From assembly GCA_020846635.1 (NCBI GenBank), contig JADLDO010000039.1, forward strand, positions 248,001-312,000: DNA of 64,000 bases. The letters run 5' to 3'. Both the position numbers and the translations under genes were made by a program. The DNA comes from Caldilineaceae bacterium (GTDB lineage Bacteria > Chloroflexota > Anaerolineae > Caldilineales > Caldilineaceae). Positions 11,411 through 20,859 of this stretch are shown one piece after another. The number at the start of each line of letters is the position of its first letter. The first letter of the stretch is position 1. The notes under the pieces are model-generated. The model did no database searches, was not told the origin of the DNA, and worked only from the letters and a program-made list of their open reading frames with translations.

Positions 11411-12808
11411 ATGCAGCGTGATTATCCACAGATTCAGCGGGTATTGGTCGTTACCTTTGTCCTCAATCTCCTGGCGACCCTCGTCAAACTAGGCGTTGGC
11501 CTCTGGACCGGCGCACTGAGCCTCATTGCCGACGGTCTCGATACGCTTTTTGATGGCATCTCCAACATTATTGGCCTCGTGGCTGTCCGCATCAGCAGCC
11601 AGCCGCCCGACAAAGAACACCCCTACGGCCATCGTAAATATGAAACCCTCGCCGCGCTTTTCATCGCTGCCGCCCTCTTTATTACCGCCTGGGAGCTAGG
11701 CAAAAGCGCAGTGGATCGCCTGCTCAACCCACAGCCCTTGAGTTTTCACTGGTGGAGTGTGGGCGCGCTGATCATCGGCAGCGTCATCCAGGGGATTACA
11801 GGCGTGTGGGAGCTGGGCAAGGCGCGCCAGTTGGAAAGCGAGGTGCTTTTGGCCGACGCCCGCCATACCCTTGCCAGCATCGGCGTCAGCGCCACGGTTT
11901 TGGTGGGGTTGGGATTTGTATGGCTGGGCTACACCTGGGCAGACCCCGCAGTGGCGCTGATCGTCGCGCTCGTCATCGCCAAGATCGGCATCGACACCGT
12001 GCGCGAAAATGTCCCGGCACTGGTCGATCGCGCGCCCCTCTCCGAGGAGAACATCGGCGCAGTAGTCGCCGCTGTGCAAGGCGTTGTGAGCTTCCATCGC
12101 ATCCGTAGCCGTGGCCCCGCTGACCATGTTGCCATCGACCTGCATGTCCGCGTCGATCCAAACCTCTCGATGCAGGATGCCAACGCCATCGCCGACGAGG
12201 TGCGTCGCCGCCTGTTAGCGCTGCCTGGGGTGGATGATGTCACCGTTCACGCCGAAGCAGAGCGCGGTGCCGACAGTGCCGCTGACCTCTATACAGCCAC
12301 TCGGCTGGCGGCTCAGGAATTTGACCTATCCATCCATGAATATTGGGTGCAGCAGAATGATCAAAAACTGAGCCTGCATCTCCATGTAGGTGTAGATCCC
12401 AATGCGTCGGTACGCGATGCCCACGAGCTTGTTGATCGTCTGGAACGGGAACTGCTGGCGCGTCGCCCAGAGCTTGACGCCGTTCACAGCCACATCGAAC
12501 TGGCAAACACTGAAATCCTGCCCACTGCGCGTGTAAGCAGCGGTCTCTACCAGCGCATCCACGACCAAGTGGTCGAAGCCGCCATCACCACGCCAGAGTT
12601 AAGCAATGTCCACGACATCAAAGTGCGCCAGGTGGAAGGCAAACTCTTTATTAGCCTGGAAGCCCTGGTCGATGGCAATCTCTCTGTCACCATAGCCCAT
12701 GAAATCAGCACAAGGCTCCAAGAGGCCATCCGCGCCGTCATTCCCAACGCCGGAGAAGTCCTCATCCACCTTGAGCCCAATGCAGAGCAGCACCCGGCAC
12801 CACAGTAG
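11411..12808 (+). CDS. CDF-family metal cation efflux transporter with three tandem C-terminal domains
   Basis: 465 residues. Residues 1-205 form the six-helix cation diffusion facilitator domain, a metal/H+ antiporter of the inner membrane. The TM2 metal ligands D44 and D48 (LDTLFDG) match the known YiiP pair. TM5 keeps D149 and H152 (ADARH), but the expected Asp four residues after the His is Ser (S156). The cytosolic part carries three successive ZT-dimer-like units, at about residues 208-282, 290-365 and 376-455. The first two each have an L-H-V-x-V-D-P-N strand motif and the third a diverged version. Usual family members carry one such unit. Substrate metal unknown. Confidence 0.9.
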   Translation: MQRDYPQIQRVLVVTFVLNLLATLVKLGVGLWTGALSLIADGLDTLFDGISNIIGLVAVRISSQPPDKEHPYGHRKYETLAALFIAAALFITAWELGKSAVDRLLNPQPLSFHWWSVGALIIGSVIQGITGVWELGKARQLESEVLLADARHTLASIGVSATVLVGLGFVWLGYTWADPAVALIVALVIAKIGIDTVRENVPALVDRAPLSEENIGAVVAAVQGVVSFHRIRSRGPADHVAIDLHVRVDPNLSMQDANAIADEVRRRLLALPGVDDVTVHAEAERGADSAADLYTATRLAAQEFDLSIHEYWVQQNDQKLSLHLHVGVDPNASVRDAHELVDRLERELLARRPELDAVHSHIELANTEILPTARVSSGLYQRIHDQVVEAAITTPELSNVHDIKVRQVEGKLFISLEALVDGNLSVTIAHEISTRLQEAIRAVIPNAGEVLIHLEPNAEQHPAPQ

Positions 12809-12858
12809 ATCCTGTACCGCACAACGCCCCGCGCAACCACACGTTAGGGAGAACCAAC

Positions 12859-15285
12859 ATGCCCCACGGCACTGAACCCCACGGGATTGAAACCGTCACC
12901 GTCATTGGCGCAGGCACCATGGGCGCGGCCATCGCGGGTCATCTTGCCAACGCCGGGCGGCGCGTCCACCTGCTCGACATCATTCCTCGCACACTGACTG
13001 CGGATGAACAGGCGGCCGGGCTGACCCTCCAAGATCCAGCCGTACGCAATCGCATTGTCCAAGCCGGTTACACGCGCATGGTCAAAGCGCGCCCCAGCAA
13101 TCTCTTTGCCGCCGATGTAGCGCAGCGCATCCAGCTAGGCAACCTCGAAGATGATCTGGCCGCGGCGGCCCAGTCCAGCGATTGGATCATCGAAGCGATT
13201 GTCGAGCAGCTAGAACCCAAACAAGCGTTGATGAAACGGCTCGAAGAACTAGCCCCGGCCCATGCGATCATCTCGACCAATACATCGGGTATTCCCATCG
13301 CGCAGATCAGCGCAGGGCGCAGCGTCTCATTCCAACAGCGCTTCTTGGGTACTCATTTTTTCAATCCCCCGCGCTATCTGCCGCTGCTGGAAATCATCCC
13401 CACGCCCGCCACAGACCCCGCTATCACACAGCGCATGCGTGCCTTTGTCGAAGAAGCCCTGGGCAAAAATGTAGTCATCTGTCACGACACCCCCAACTTC
13501 ATCGCCAACCGCATGGTCAGCTACATCATGGCCGATCTCATCGCCTACGCAGTGGAGCATGGATACACCGTCGAGGAAGTCGACGCGCTCACCGGGCCGC
13601 TCCTGGGCCGCCCTCGCTCCGGCACATTCCGGCTCAATGATGTGGTGGGCATTGATGTGTGGGCCATGATTGCGCGCAACCTCCACCCGTTGATCCCCGA
13701 CGATGCTGATCGCGACACGCTCATTGCTCCCGCCTATCTCACCGTCCTGCAAACGCTGATTGACCACGGTCACTTAGGCAGTAAGAGCGATCAGGGCTTC
13801 TATCAGACCCAGACGACGCCCACCGGCGAAAAGAGCTTTTGGGGCCTAGACCTGGCTGCGGCGCGTACCGGTGAAGTTGTCTACCAGCCGCCACAAAACC
13901 CCACTTGGCCGGAGGTGGAGGCTGTGCAACGGCTGCCCCTTGCCGAGCGTTTGCCCAAACTGGTAGCGCTGCAAAATCCTGCAGGCCAACTGCTTTGGCA
14001 CACACTCTCGCACACCCTGGCCTATGCCGCGGCACGCTTCCCCGAAATTGCCGACAATCTTGTCGATATTGACCGGGCCATGCAGTGGGGTTTTGCCTGG
14101 GAGCTTGGCCCCTTTGCGCTGTGGGACGCGCTGGATGTAGCCGCCACGACCGCGCGCATGACAAATGAAGGCATCTCCTTTGCGCCGTGGGTACAGAGAA
14201 TGCTCGAACAGGGTCACACCACTTTTTACCGAGAGCATAAGGGGATGAAACAAGTCTATCACCCCCCCACCGAGCGTTATGTAGATGTGCAGCAAGATCC
14301 ACGTGTGCAGACCGTCGCCGCGCTCAAAGCGCGTCATCCCCAGGTGGCAGGCAACGAAGCCGCTACCCTCTTGGAGATTGGCGACGGTCTACTGCTGCTG
14401 GAATTTCACACCAAGATGAACGCGCTCGACAGCGCCCTTTTCCCCATTCTCGAAAGCGCGATCAACCAACTCCACGGTAGCGCCAGCGGGCTGATCATTG
14501 CCAACGACGGGCCTCACTTCAGCGTAGGAGCCAACCTACGCGCCCTGTTGTCCTATGCCGAAGCCGGTAACTGGGCAGCCATCGATCTCTTGATCGCTCA
14601 GGGGCAGGCCCATCTTCTGGCGCTGCGTGCCGCGCCCAAGCCCGTCGTCGCGGCCCCCTTTCAGCGTGTATTGGGAGGCGGTGCGGAGATCTGCCTCGCC
14701 GCCCACCGTGTGGTCGCGCACGCTGAAACTGCGATTGGGCTGGTGGAATTCAACGTCGGTCTGATTCCAGGATGGGGTGGCTGTAAGGAGATGGTGCGCC
14801 GCCATGTGCGCGCCGATGCCCCACTAGATGGGCTGCGCCATGTCATGGCGTTGATCACCCAGGCCAAAGTCTCAGCTTCGGCGCATGACGCCAAGAACCT
14901 GGGGCTGTTGGCGGCAGATGACCGCGTGGTAATGCACCGCGACCATTTAATCCATGTTGCGCGTGAAACTGCGCTGGAGCTTGCACAACAGTTCACCCCG
15001 ACCGCCACAACCGGCAACATCTATGCGGCTGGCGCAGAGGCATTGGCGGCGCTCCAGGAGGAGATCCACGCGCAAGCGCAGAATGGCAAATTCCTCGAAC
15101 ATGACGTGATCATTGCCACGGCACTGGCCCATGTGCTGTGCGGAGGTAAGAACGCCGCGGCAGTATGCAACGAGCAAGACATCCTCGACCTCGAACGTCA
15201 ACATCTCCTGCAACTGATTCGCACCCCTGCGACTCAAGAGCGTATCCGCCAGATCTTAGCGACAGGCAAACCACTGCGTAATTAG
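12859..15285 (+). CDS. fused 3-hydroxyacyl-CoA dehydrogenase / enoyl-CoA hydratase
   Basis: 808 residues. The N-terminus has the NAD-binding fingerprint VIGAGTMGAAIAGHLANAG (about 14-32), then the 3-hydroxyacyl-CoA dehydrogenase fold with the H-F-F-N-P motif (THFFNPPRYLPL) and the C-terminal dimerisation repeat. From about residue 490 there is a crotonase domain, with an oxyanion-hole segment (HFSVGANLRAL) and a catalytic-site region (PFQRVLGGGAEICLAAH). The domain order is dehydrogenase first and hydratase second, the reverse of E. coli FadB. It would carry out two steps of fatty-acid beta-oxidation. GGAGA precedes the ATG by 8 bases. A thiolase that could do the last step lies at 27.5 kb. 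Confidence 0.93.
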   Translation: MPHGTEPHGIETVTVIGAGTMGAAIAGHLANAGRRVHLLDIIPRTLTADEQAAGLTLQDPAVRNRIVQAGYTRMVKARPSNLFAADVAQRIQLGNLEDDLAAAAQSSDWIIEAIVEQLEPKQALMKRLEELAPAHAIISTNTSGIPIAQISAGRSVSFQQRFLGTHFFNPPRYLPLLEIIPTPATDPAITQRMRAFVEEALGKNVVICHDTPNFIANRMVSYIMADLIAYAVEHGYTVEEVDALTGPLLGRPRSGTFRLNDVVGIDVWAMIARNLHPLIPDDADRDTLIAPAYLTVLQTLIDHGHLGSKSDQGFYQTQTTPTGEKSFWGLDLAAARTGEVVYQPPQNPTWPEVEAVQRLPLAERLPKLVALQNPAGQLLWHTLSHTLAYAAARFPEIADNLVDIDRAMQWGFAWELGPFALWDALDVAATTARMTNEGISFAPWVQRMLEQGHTTFYREHKGMKQVYHPPTERYVDVQQDPRVQTVAALKARHPQVAGNEAATLLEIGDGLLLLEFHTKMNALDSALFPILESAINQLHGSASGLIIANDGPHFSVGANLRALLSYAEAGNWAAIDLLIAQGQAHLLALRAAPKPVVAAPFQRVLGGGAEICLAAHRVVAHAETAIGLVEFNVGLIPGWGGCKEMVRRHVRADAPLDGLRHVMALITQAKVSASAHDAKNLGLLAADDRVVMHRDHLIHVARETALELAQQFTPTATTGNIYAAGAEALAALQEEIHAQAQNGKFLEHDVIIATALAHVLCGGKNAAAVCNEQDILDLERQHLLQLIRTPATQERIRQILATGKPLRN

Positions 15286-15491
15286 GCAACATTCAACGCC
15301 GAATTTGCAATTAAAAATGCGATCGGAGCGGTAAACCGCATCAATTATGTCGGATCGACAAGAATATGAAGATCGTGCATAATAGGCGGCATCCAACCGG
15401 CCTCTTGTTCTGTTCCCTAATCTTATCCATATTTACTTCTTTTTTGCTCATCCCTAATGCAGTGGGGTGTCGCCCCAGGAGGAAGACCACC

Positions 15492-15878
15492 GTGTCGAAG
15501 AGGATCTATGTGGGGAATTTGCCTTTCCGAGCGACCGAAGAGCAAGTTCGAGATTTGTTTTCCCAGTATGGTGAAGTTGATGCCGTTGCCATGATCACAG
15601 ATCGGGAAACCGGAAAGTTCCGCGGTTTCTGCTTTGTCGAGATGGGCGACACCGCTGCGGACAGTGCCATTCAAGCGCTCAACGGCTACCAGATGGAGGG
15701 TCGTGCGCTGCGCATCAATGAGGCGATGCCGCGAGATAATCCGCGCGGTGGTGGTGCCGGTTATGGAGGCGGGGGCGGCTCGCGCGGTGCAGGCGGCTCA
15801 CGTGGCGGTGGATATTCAAGCAGTAGCGGGGGCCGCGGCGGTGACGGGAATGGTCGTCCGGCGCGCATGGACCACTAA
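15492..15878 (+). CDS. single-RRM, glycine-rich RNA-binding protein
   Basis: 128 residues. An RRM fills residues 2-80, with RNP2 (IYVGNL) and RNP1 (RGFCFVEM). A Gly/Ser/Arg tail follows (GGGGSRGAGGSRGGGY), like cyanobacterial Rbp and plant GRP proteins, which bind RNA and are often cold-induced. Cold induction here is only family knowledge. GTG at 15492 is chosen because AGGAGG at 15478-15483 lies 8 bases upstream; the open frame before it (from 15366) lacks RRM homology. It appears monocistronic. Confidence 0.9.
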   Translation: MSKRIYVGNLPFRATEEQVRDLFSQYGEVDAVAMITDRETGKFRGFCFVEMGDTAADSAIQALNGYQMEGRALRINEAMPRDNPRGGGAGYGGGGGSRGAGGSRGGGYSSSSGGRGGDGNGRPARMDH

Positions 15879-16034
15879 TACATACGCTTTACACTCGGTT
15901 CACAATTCACAAACTGTAACAGAACAGAGACGACATGGCCGGTCTCCGGGCGGGATCGGCCATGTCGTTGCTCGCGCCCGGATTGCTCGCATAGTTGGGG
16001 CTACTGTGTGAACAGATGCTATACTTTCTATATC

Positions 16035-16073
16035 GAATGACAAATACTGAATGACAAATCTTGAATGCCCATG
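16035..16073. repeat. 14-nt degenerate tandem repeat upstream of qor
   Basis: Units start at 16035, 16049 and 16063. The first two share GAATGACAAAT and the third keeps only GAATG. It lies 37 bases before the qor start. Confidence 0.75.
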
Positions 16074-16109
16074 CCCTCCTGGGCAACAGCTAGAGTTGAG
16101 GAAACCCTA

Positions 16110-17078
16110 ATGAAAGCCATTCGTGTCCACCAATTTGGCGCAGCCGACGCCATGCGCTATGAGGAAGCCCCTCTGCCCGAACCCAAAGCGGGCGAGGTGC
16201 GCGTCAAGTTGGCCGCATCCGGTTTGAACTTCATCGACATCTATCACCGCTCCGGGGCCTATGCCATGCCCACGCCCTTCACGCCAGGGCTAGAGGGGGC
16301 CGGGATTGTTGATGCCGTGGGGGCAGGTGTCAGCGACGTGCAGGTTGGCGACCGGGTGGCCTATCCGAGCGCGCCCGCGTCCTATGCCGAATATGTGGCT
16401 GTGGCTGCGGATCGTACTGTTCCTGTGCCCGATGCTGTCGATTTCAATACGGCCACCGCGGCCATGCTCCAGGGCATCACCGCCCACTACTACGCCACCA
16501 GTACCTTCCCGATCCAACCGGGCGACAAAGTCCTGGTTCATGCCGCAGCAGGAGGTGTCGGGCAGTTGTTGGTACAGATCGCAAAGTTGCGCGGCGGCTG
16601 GGTGGTGGGCACAGTCTCTACAGAGGAAAAGGCGCAAGTGGCAAAGGCTGCCGGGGCCGACGAGGTCATCCGTTACACAGAGCAGGATTTTGAGGCCGAA
16701 ACCAAGCGCTTGACAGAAGGCCGCGGCGTGGATGTGGTCTATGATTCGGTGGGCAAAACCACCTTTGACAAGAGTCTCAACTGCCTACGCCCGCGTGGTT
16801 ATATGGTCTTGTGTGGTCAAGCCAGCGGCCCGGTCGCTCCGGTTGATCCACAGATCCTCAACCAGCGCGGATCCCTCTATCTCACCCGCCCAACTATGGG
16901 CCACTACATCGCCACGCGCGCGGAGTTATTACAACGCACCAATGACCTTTTTGACTGGATTCAATCGGGCGCGCTCAAAGTTCACGTTGACCAAACTTTC
17001 CCGCTGGCCCAAGCAGCAGACGCGCACCGCTATATGGAAGCCCGCAAAACCAAAGGCAAAGTGCTGCTTATTCCCTAA
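16110..17078 (+). CDS. qor: zeta-crystallin-type NADPH:quinone oxidoreductase
   Basis: 322 residues, a zinc-independent MDR protein. The N-terminal GroES-like part has the family motif GLNFIDIYHRSGAY (instead of a catalytic zinc cysteine/histidine set). The nucleotide-binding part has AAAGGVGQLLVQIAKLRG and the YDSVGKTTF segment. It reduces quinones by one electron or related enones with NADPH; the physiological substrate is unknown. ATG 16110 is preferred to the upstream frame opening at 16065 because GAGG lies 8 bases before it and homology starts there. A hairpin terminator follows. Confidence 0.93.
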   Translation: MKAIRVHQFGAADAMRYEEAPLPEPKAGEVRVKLAASGLNFIDIYHRSGAYAMPTPFTPGLEGAGIVDAVGAGVSDVQVGDRVAYPSAPASYAEYVAVAADRTVPVPDAVDFNTATAAMLQGITAHYYATSTFPIQPGDKVLVHAAAGGVGQLLVQIAKLRGGWVVGTVSTEEKAQVAKAAGADEVIRYTEQDFEAETKRLTEGRGVDVVYDSVGKTTFDKSLNCLRPRGYMVLCGQASGPVAPVDPQILNQRGSLYLTRPTMGHYIATRAELLQRTNDLFDWIQSGALKVHVDQTFPLAQAADAHRYMEARKTKGKVLLIP

Positions 17079-17124
17079 TTGGCCCGTGTACGCTACTCAG
17101 GATGCCCCACATAGCCACTGACCA

Positions 17125-17159
17125 CCCTCCCAGAAGCTTCTGAGCTTCCGGGAGGGTTT
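17125..17159 (+). terminator. hairpin terminator after qor
   Basis: CCCTCCC-A-GAAGCT pairs with AGCTTC-C-GGGAGGG (17125-17138 with 17143-17156) around a 4-nt loop, followed by a short TTT. Confidence 0.6.
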
Positions 17160-17214
17160 ATGACATGCCGTTGCGTCAGCGGAGAAACCCCACAGAGCCA
17201 CTCATCTCACCAGA

Positions 17215-18102
17215 TTATATCGCCACCATCATCAACAGACGCTTGGGCAGCATTGCTTCAAGACCGTCCGGCACGCCATTTGGAAATTCAGCGTCAATTG
17301 CTCTTTCGATCTCCTCAATCCGGTTACCGGGATTCGGGTGAGTACTCATAAACTCCGGCGCGCCACTGCCACCACCGGCCCCGGCTAGAACCTCCATCAC
17401 TCGAATCAGCGCGCGCGGGTCATAGCCTGCGTCTGCCAGGAAGCGCACACCCAACCGATCCGACTGGAGTTCATCATCACGCCCATATTTCATGTTGATC
17501 ATATTGCCGACAACCAACGCGATCTGCGCCGCGGTGGCGCTTTGTGGGTTCTCCGGGTCATAGAGTCCAGCACCCGCCGCACCCGCTAATCCCTGGATCA
17601 GTTGTGACTTGGCGATCTGTTCAGCAGAGTGGCGGCCCACCACATGGCCGATCTCATGGCCCAAGACACCCGCCACCTCACCTTCCGTTTGCAAGCGATT
17701 CAACAAGGCAATCGTGATAAAAATCTGTCCGCCGGGCAGCGCAAAGGCATTGATCGTCTGATCATCCGCCAGCACATGAAATTCAAAGGGATATTCCGTC
17801 TCACTGGCCTGGGACGAGTCGACCAGTCGCTTGCCGATTGCGTCAATTCGTGCCTGAACCCGTTCATCTGGATACAACCCGCCAAACTCCTGGGCCATTT
17901 GTGGAGCGCTTTGCAGCCCCAGTGCAATCTCCTCTTGCACTGTGAGGCCGATGCGCTGGTTTTCCTCAGTAATGGGATTATATTCCTCACGCGTGCCTAA
18001 GTAATATCCGGCTACTGCGATCACAGCCAGGATGATCGCAATCATCAAGCGGCCTCCCATGCCGCTGCTACGGCCGCGCCTCACTGGTACTCGACGAATC
18101 AT
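17215..18102 (-). CDS. M48-family membrane-anchored metallopeptidase
   Basis: 295 residues. An N-terminal hydrophobic helix (LMIAIILAVIAVAGYYL, about residues 19-35) anchors a periplasmic/extracytoplasmic domain. The zinc site HEIGH is at H149-E150-x-x-H153, and a third ligand is likely in the DELQSD segment. This fits the BepA/Oma1-like M48 group, which takes part in envelope protein quality control. ATG 18102 is chosen over 18138 because GGGAGGGAGAAGA lies directly before it. A 14-nt duplication sits upstream at 18134-18161. Confidence 0.9.
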   Translation of the reverse strand: MIRRVPVRRGRSSGMGGRLMIAIILAVIAVAGYYLGTREEYNPITEENQRIGLTVQEEIALGLQSAPQMAQEFGGLYPDERVQARIDAIGKRLVDSSQASETEYPFEFHVLADDQTINAFALPGGQIFITIALLNRLQTEGEVAGVLGHEIGHVVGRHSAEQIAKSQLIQGLAGAAGAGLYDPENPQSATAAQIALVVGNMINMKYGRDDELQSDRLGVRFLADAGYDPRALIRVMEVLAGAGGGSGAPEFMSTHPNPGNRIEEIERAIDAEFPNGVPDGLEAMLPKRLLMMVAI

Positions 18103-18133
18103 TCTTCTCCCTCCCCTTCTGTTCTGTGGCTCA

Positions 18134-18161
18134 ATCATGAATTGTCGATCATGGATTGTCT
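18134..18161. repeat. 14-nt tandem duplication
   Basis: ATCATGAATTGTCG (18134-18147) is followed by ATCATGGATTGTCT (18148-18161), with two mismatches. It lies between the AI-2E permease stop and the M48 gene start. Confidence 0.85.
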
Positions 18162-18163
18162 AT

Positions 18164-19372
18164 TTAAGGCTCTCCCTCGGCGGGGAGATTCGGTGTGATG
18201 ACTTGGATTTCGGCTGGTCCGAGCCGCGCATCAGGGGCCTCAATTGAATCGGCCAAAATGACCTCCGGCGCGGGCAGTTCTGTCGTACTCTCCTCGTTGG
18301 GCGTAGATTCGCTGCCACCGGCGCCAACCTCCTCATGAGGCAGCGTCGCCAGAGTCGGAGTTAGCCAAATATGCTGCGCCAACACCTGCAACGTTCCGGC
18401 GAGAGGAATCGCCAATAAAGCACCGACGACCCCATTGAGCGTACTACCCGCCACAATGGCGATGATAATCACCAAAGGATTCAGCCCCACATTGGAAGAC
18501 ATGATCTTGGGGACCAGTACATTGTTCTCAGTCGCCTGGATTACGCCGTATAAAATGGCAACCAGCAGCCCTGTCACCGGCGAAACCGTGAAGGCAACAA
18601 TAACCGCCGGCACAGCGCCAATCAGCGGCCCCACCAGGGGAATCGCCTCGGTAATACCGGCAATCAACGCCAACGCGGGAGCAAAAGGCACACCCAGTGC
18701 AAGCAGGCCCAAATAGGAGGCAAGACCGATGATCATCATCAGGAAAACCTGCCCACGAACATACGCCCCCAGACGAAATTCAATATCGTTCCAAATGGCA
18801 TGCACGTTTTGACGCTGCGTCTTTGGGCTGAGCAGCAGCAGCAGCGCTAAGGTCTGCTCGCGCGAAGTAAGCCAATAGAAAGCCATCGTAAAGAGCAAGA
18901 CCGTTTGCCCAAGTCCAACAGCTGTACTCTGCGTCATCGTCCACGCCTGCTGCTGGACTTCCTCGCCCGTCTGGGCGATCAGCGCGTTAAGCTGCCCAGG
19001 GAGCGAAATCACCGGGATCAACACCTGGAATCGGTCCCAGCCAAAGATCGCCAGGCGCGTTGCCAATTGGGTTAACTTTGTTGAGAGTACCCCCGACTGC
19101 ACGACGGTAACAATAAAGGTGATCAAGGGAGGCACAGAGACAATGACCAGGCCAATGACGGTCATAATCACCAGCAGGTCGATCAGCACAATGGCGAGAC
19201 CGCGAGGAATCCCCCTGTTATCCAGCGCAGTCACAAAAGGGCGCACCGCAGAAGCAAAGATGATGGCCCCAAGCAGCAGCAGGACAATCTCACTCAAACG
19301 CCAAACAAGGTACGCGCCCAATGCAGTCAGAATTACACAAAGAGTTATTACAAATGTTTGACGCGCAGACAT
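18164..19372 (-). CDS. AI-2E family (PerM/UPF0118) permease
   Basis: 402 residues with about eight membrane helices and the family signature in the second half (IAGITEAIPLVGPLIGAVPAVIVAF and VLVPKIMSSNVGLNPL). This group covers putative autoinducer-2 exporters and Na+/H+ antiporters, and the true substrate is unknown. A charged cytosolic tail of roughly 60 residues (EEVGAGGSES...) extends beyond the usual C-terminus. It is transcribed toward the M48 gene, 61 bases away. Confidence 0.88.
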   Translation of the reverse strand: MSARQTFVITLCVILTALGAYLVWRLSEIVLLLLGAIIFASAVRPFVTALDNRGIPRGLAIVLIDLLVIMTVIGLVIVSVPPLITFIVTVVQSGVLSTKLTQLATRLAIFGWDRFQVLIPVISLPGQLNALIAQTGEEVQQQAWTMTQSTAVGLGQTVLLFTMAFYWLTSREQTLALLLLLSPKTQRQNVHAIWNDIEFRLGAYVRGQVFLMMIIGLASYLGLLALGVPFAPALALIAGITEAIPLVGPLIGAVPAVIVAFTVSPVTGLLVAILYGVIQATENNVLVPKIMSSNVGLNPLVIIIAIVAGSTLNGVVGALLAIPLAGTLQVLAQHIWLTPTLATLPHEEVGAGGSESTPNEESTTELPAPEVILADSIEAPDARLGPAEIQVITPNLPAEGEP

Positions 19373-19527
19373 CTCAAATTCCTCAATATTTTGTATGAAT
19401 AGTTAGAAGCGGCACCCGGATTTATATCCAGGTTGCAGAGCTAGCTTGAGTATAAAAGGTAGAATATAAAGAAAATGTAAGCTTAAATATACGTACCGTC
19501 CAAAGTCCGCCTAAAAAGTCACGGAAT

Positions 19528-19564
19528 AAAAAAGGGCCTGGCGGAGTCGTACAACACCAGACCC
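19528..19564 (-). terminator. Rho-independent terminator of the ferritin-like gene
   Basis: GGGCCTGG (19534-19541) pairs with CCAGACCC (19557-19564) apart from one inner mismatch. On the minus strand it runs into TTTTTT. Confidence 0.78.
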
Positions 19565-19613
19565 TAATCATTGACTTGTATTTCTGTGTCCTGCGAGAAC
19601 TGCACGCGTCTTT

Positions 19614-20039
19614 TTACATCGACCAGTCGCGCAAAATACGATCGACCTCTTCAAAATGACCCGTCTCATCACGCACCATGTCTTCCAACTGCACCTGAAG
19701 CCCTACGTCGCCAAACTCTTCGGCTTCCTTTGCGCGCTGTTTATACCCTGCAACAGCCTTTCGCTCGGCCTCTAACACAGCCTCCAACAGTTCCTTATTG
19801 GTCTCGGCTGAGGCAACAGGGGCCGGTACGGTGGTTGGAGCCCCGCCAAGCGCCACAATCTTATTCGCCAAGAAAATAGCATGGCCTTGCTCGTCGGGCA
19901 CTTCTTGGAGGAAGAAGTCGACCAATTGAGGTCGATAGGGGCCAGTCACTTGTGAAGCATAGGTTATATATTGAACGATTGCAGCTAACTCATTCGATAA
20001 ATCTTCATTCAGATTCTTGATCAACTTTGACTTATCCAT
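19614..20039 (-). CDS. ferritin-like diiron protein
   Basis: 141 residues, predicted as a four-helix bundle. Carboxylate/His ligand motifs are visible: N-E-L-A-A-I-V-Q-Y in helix 1, DEQGHA in helix 2, LEAERKAVAGY in helix 3 and RDETGHFEEVDRIL in helix 4. This places it in the bacterioferritin/rubrerythrin-like superfamily, with possible roles in iron storage or oxidative stress; no heme ligand can be assigned. ATG 20039 (MDKSKL) has AGGA 8 bases upstream, while the longer frame from 20078 does not. A terminator follows at 19528. Confidence 0.85.
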   Translation of the reverse strand: MDKSKLIKNLNEDLSNELAAIVQYITYASQVTGPYRPQLVDFFLQEVPDEQGHAIFLANKIVALGGAPTTVPAPVASAETNKELLEAVLEAERKAVAGYKQRAKEAEEFGDVGLQVQLEDMVRDETGHFEEVDRILRDWSM

Positions 20040-20366
20040 ACAAAATATCCTAATTCTCCTAGCGCTACGACAGCGCATCTTATTGCTACTCTTTTACAGC
20101 CACCCGATTGGCCCAGCCCCAGATTCTCGCCTTCCGAGAATCCACCTACTGTCTGTCCTTGTCCGCAACTCTCGCTCTATCTCTGCCAGTGCCAATCTGC
20201 TTGCTTACCTCAAGCATTCCTACCTCAAGCCCCTGGAGCAAAACCTGTCATGATCTGTCCCTACAATGTCCCTGTTATCCATGGCCTGGGCCAACCGGGT
20301 GACTTCGGGGTGACGTCTAGATCGACGCCTCTATCATAAACGCCTAGAGGTGTTTGGATACCCCTC
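20040..20366. other. intergenic region upstream of the ferritin-like gene
   Basis: 327 bases with a 15-nt duplication (20206-20235) and a 9-bp imperfect hairpin (20325-20353). That hairpin lies just past the DUF1328 stop and lacks a T-tract. No gene recognised. Confidence 0.5.
20206..20235. repeat. 15-nt tandem duplication
   Basis: TACCTCAAGCATTCC (20206-20220) is followed by TACCTCAAGCCCCTG (20221-20235). Confidence 0.8.
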
Positions 20367-20531
20367 TTAGGCGAGAACACGCCGGCCAAATATCAACGCC
20401 AGAACAAAAAGTACGACAAAGAGAAAGAAAAGGAACTTTGCGATGCCTGCCGCCGCGCCGGCAATACCACCAAACCCCAAAACTGCGGCGATTAATGCGA
20501 CCACTAGGAAAATGACAGCCCAACGTAACAT
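20367..20531 (-). CDS. DUF1328 small membrane protein
   Basis: 54 residues with two hydrophobic segments and the family pattern MLRWAVIFLVVALIAAVLGFGG ... AKFLFFLFVVLFVLALI. ATG 20531 is set by a near-perfect AGGAGGAGGGG just upstream. The family is widespread and often stress-associated, with no known biochemical role. It lies between the ferritin-like gene and the two-component pair. Confidence 0.88.
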   Translation of the reverse strand: MLRWAVIFLVVALIAAVLGFGGIAGAAAGIAKFLFFLFVVLFVLALIFGRRVLA

Positions 20532-20859
20532 ATTCCCCTCCTCCTGCTGATGTAATGCCCAACATCGGGGCATTTGAGAGTATTTATATGCTTAGAACAG
20601 CCTCAAGCGGCTGTTCATTCACTGCTGACCCCGCGCCTCAGTGCTAGGTCTAGGCATATTGTACGCACAGCCCGAAAGACCAACAACGGCGTCTGCGACA
20701 GTTTCTTTTTGCCAGATGCGGTAACGCAATACCTGTCGATTGCGCCAGGTGCTACACCTGGATGTTCCCCCGCGGCTCAATCGCGCCAATCAAAAACGCC
20801 CCTGCGCTGGTGTGCAGAGGCGTGATGATCTCGCATTGAAAAATACCAAAGAGGAAAAG
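20532..20859. other. intergenic region, nothing recognised
   Basis: 328 bases between the DUF1328 start and the response regulator stop. Open frames here have no domain, composition or ribosome binding site to support them. Confidence 0.4.
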
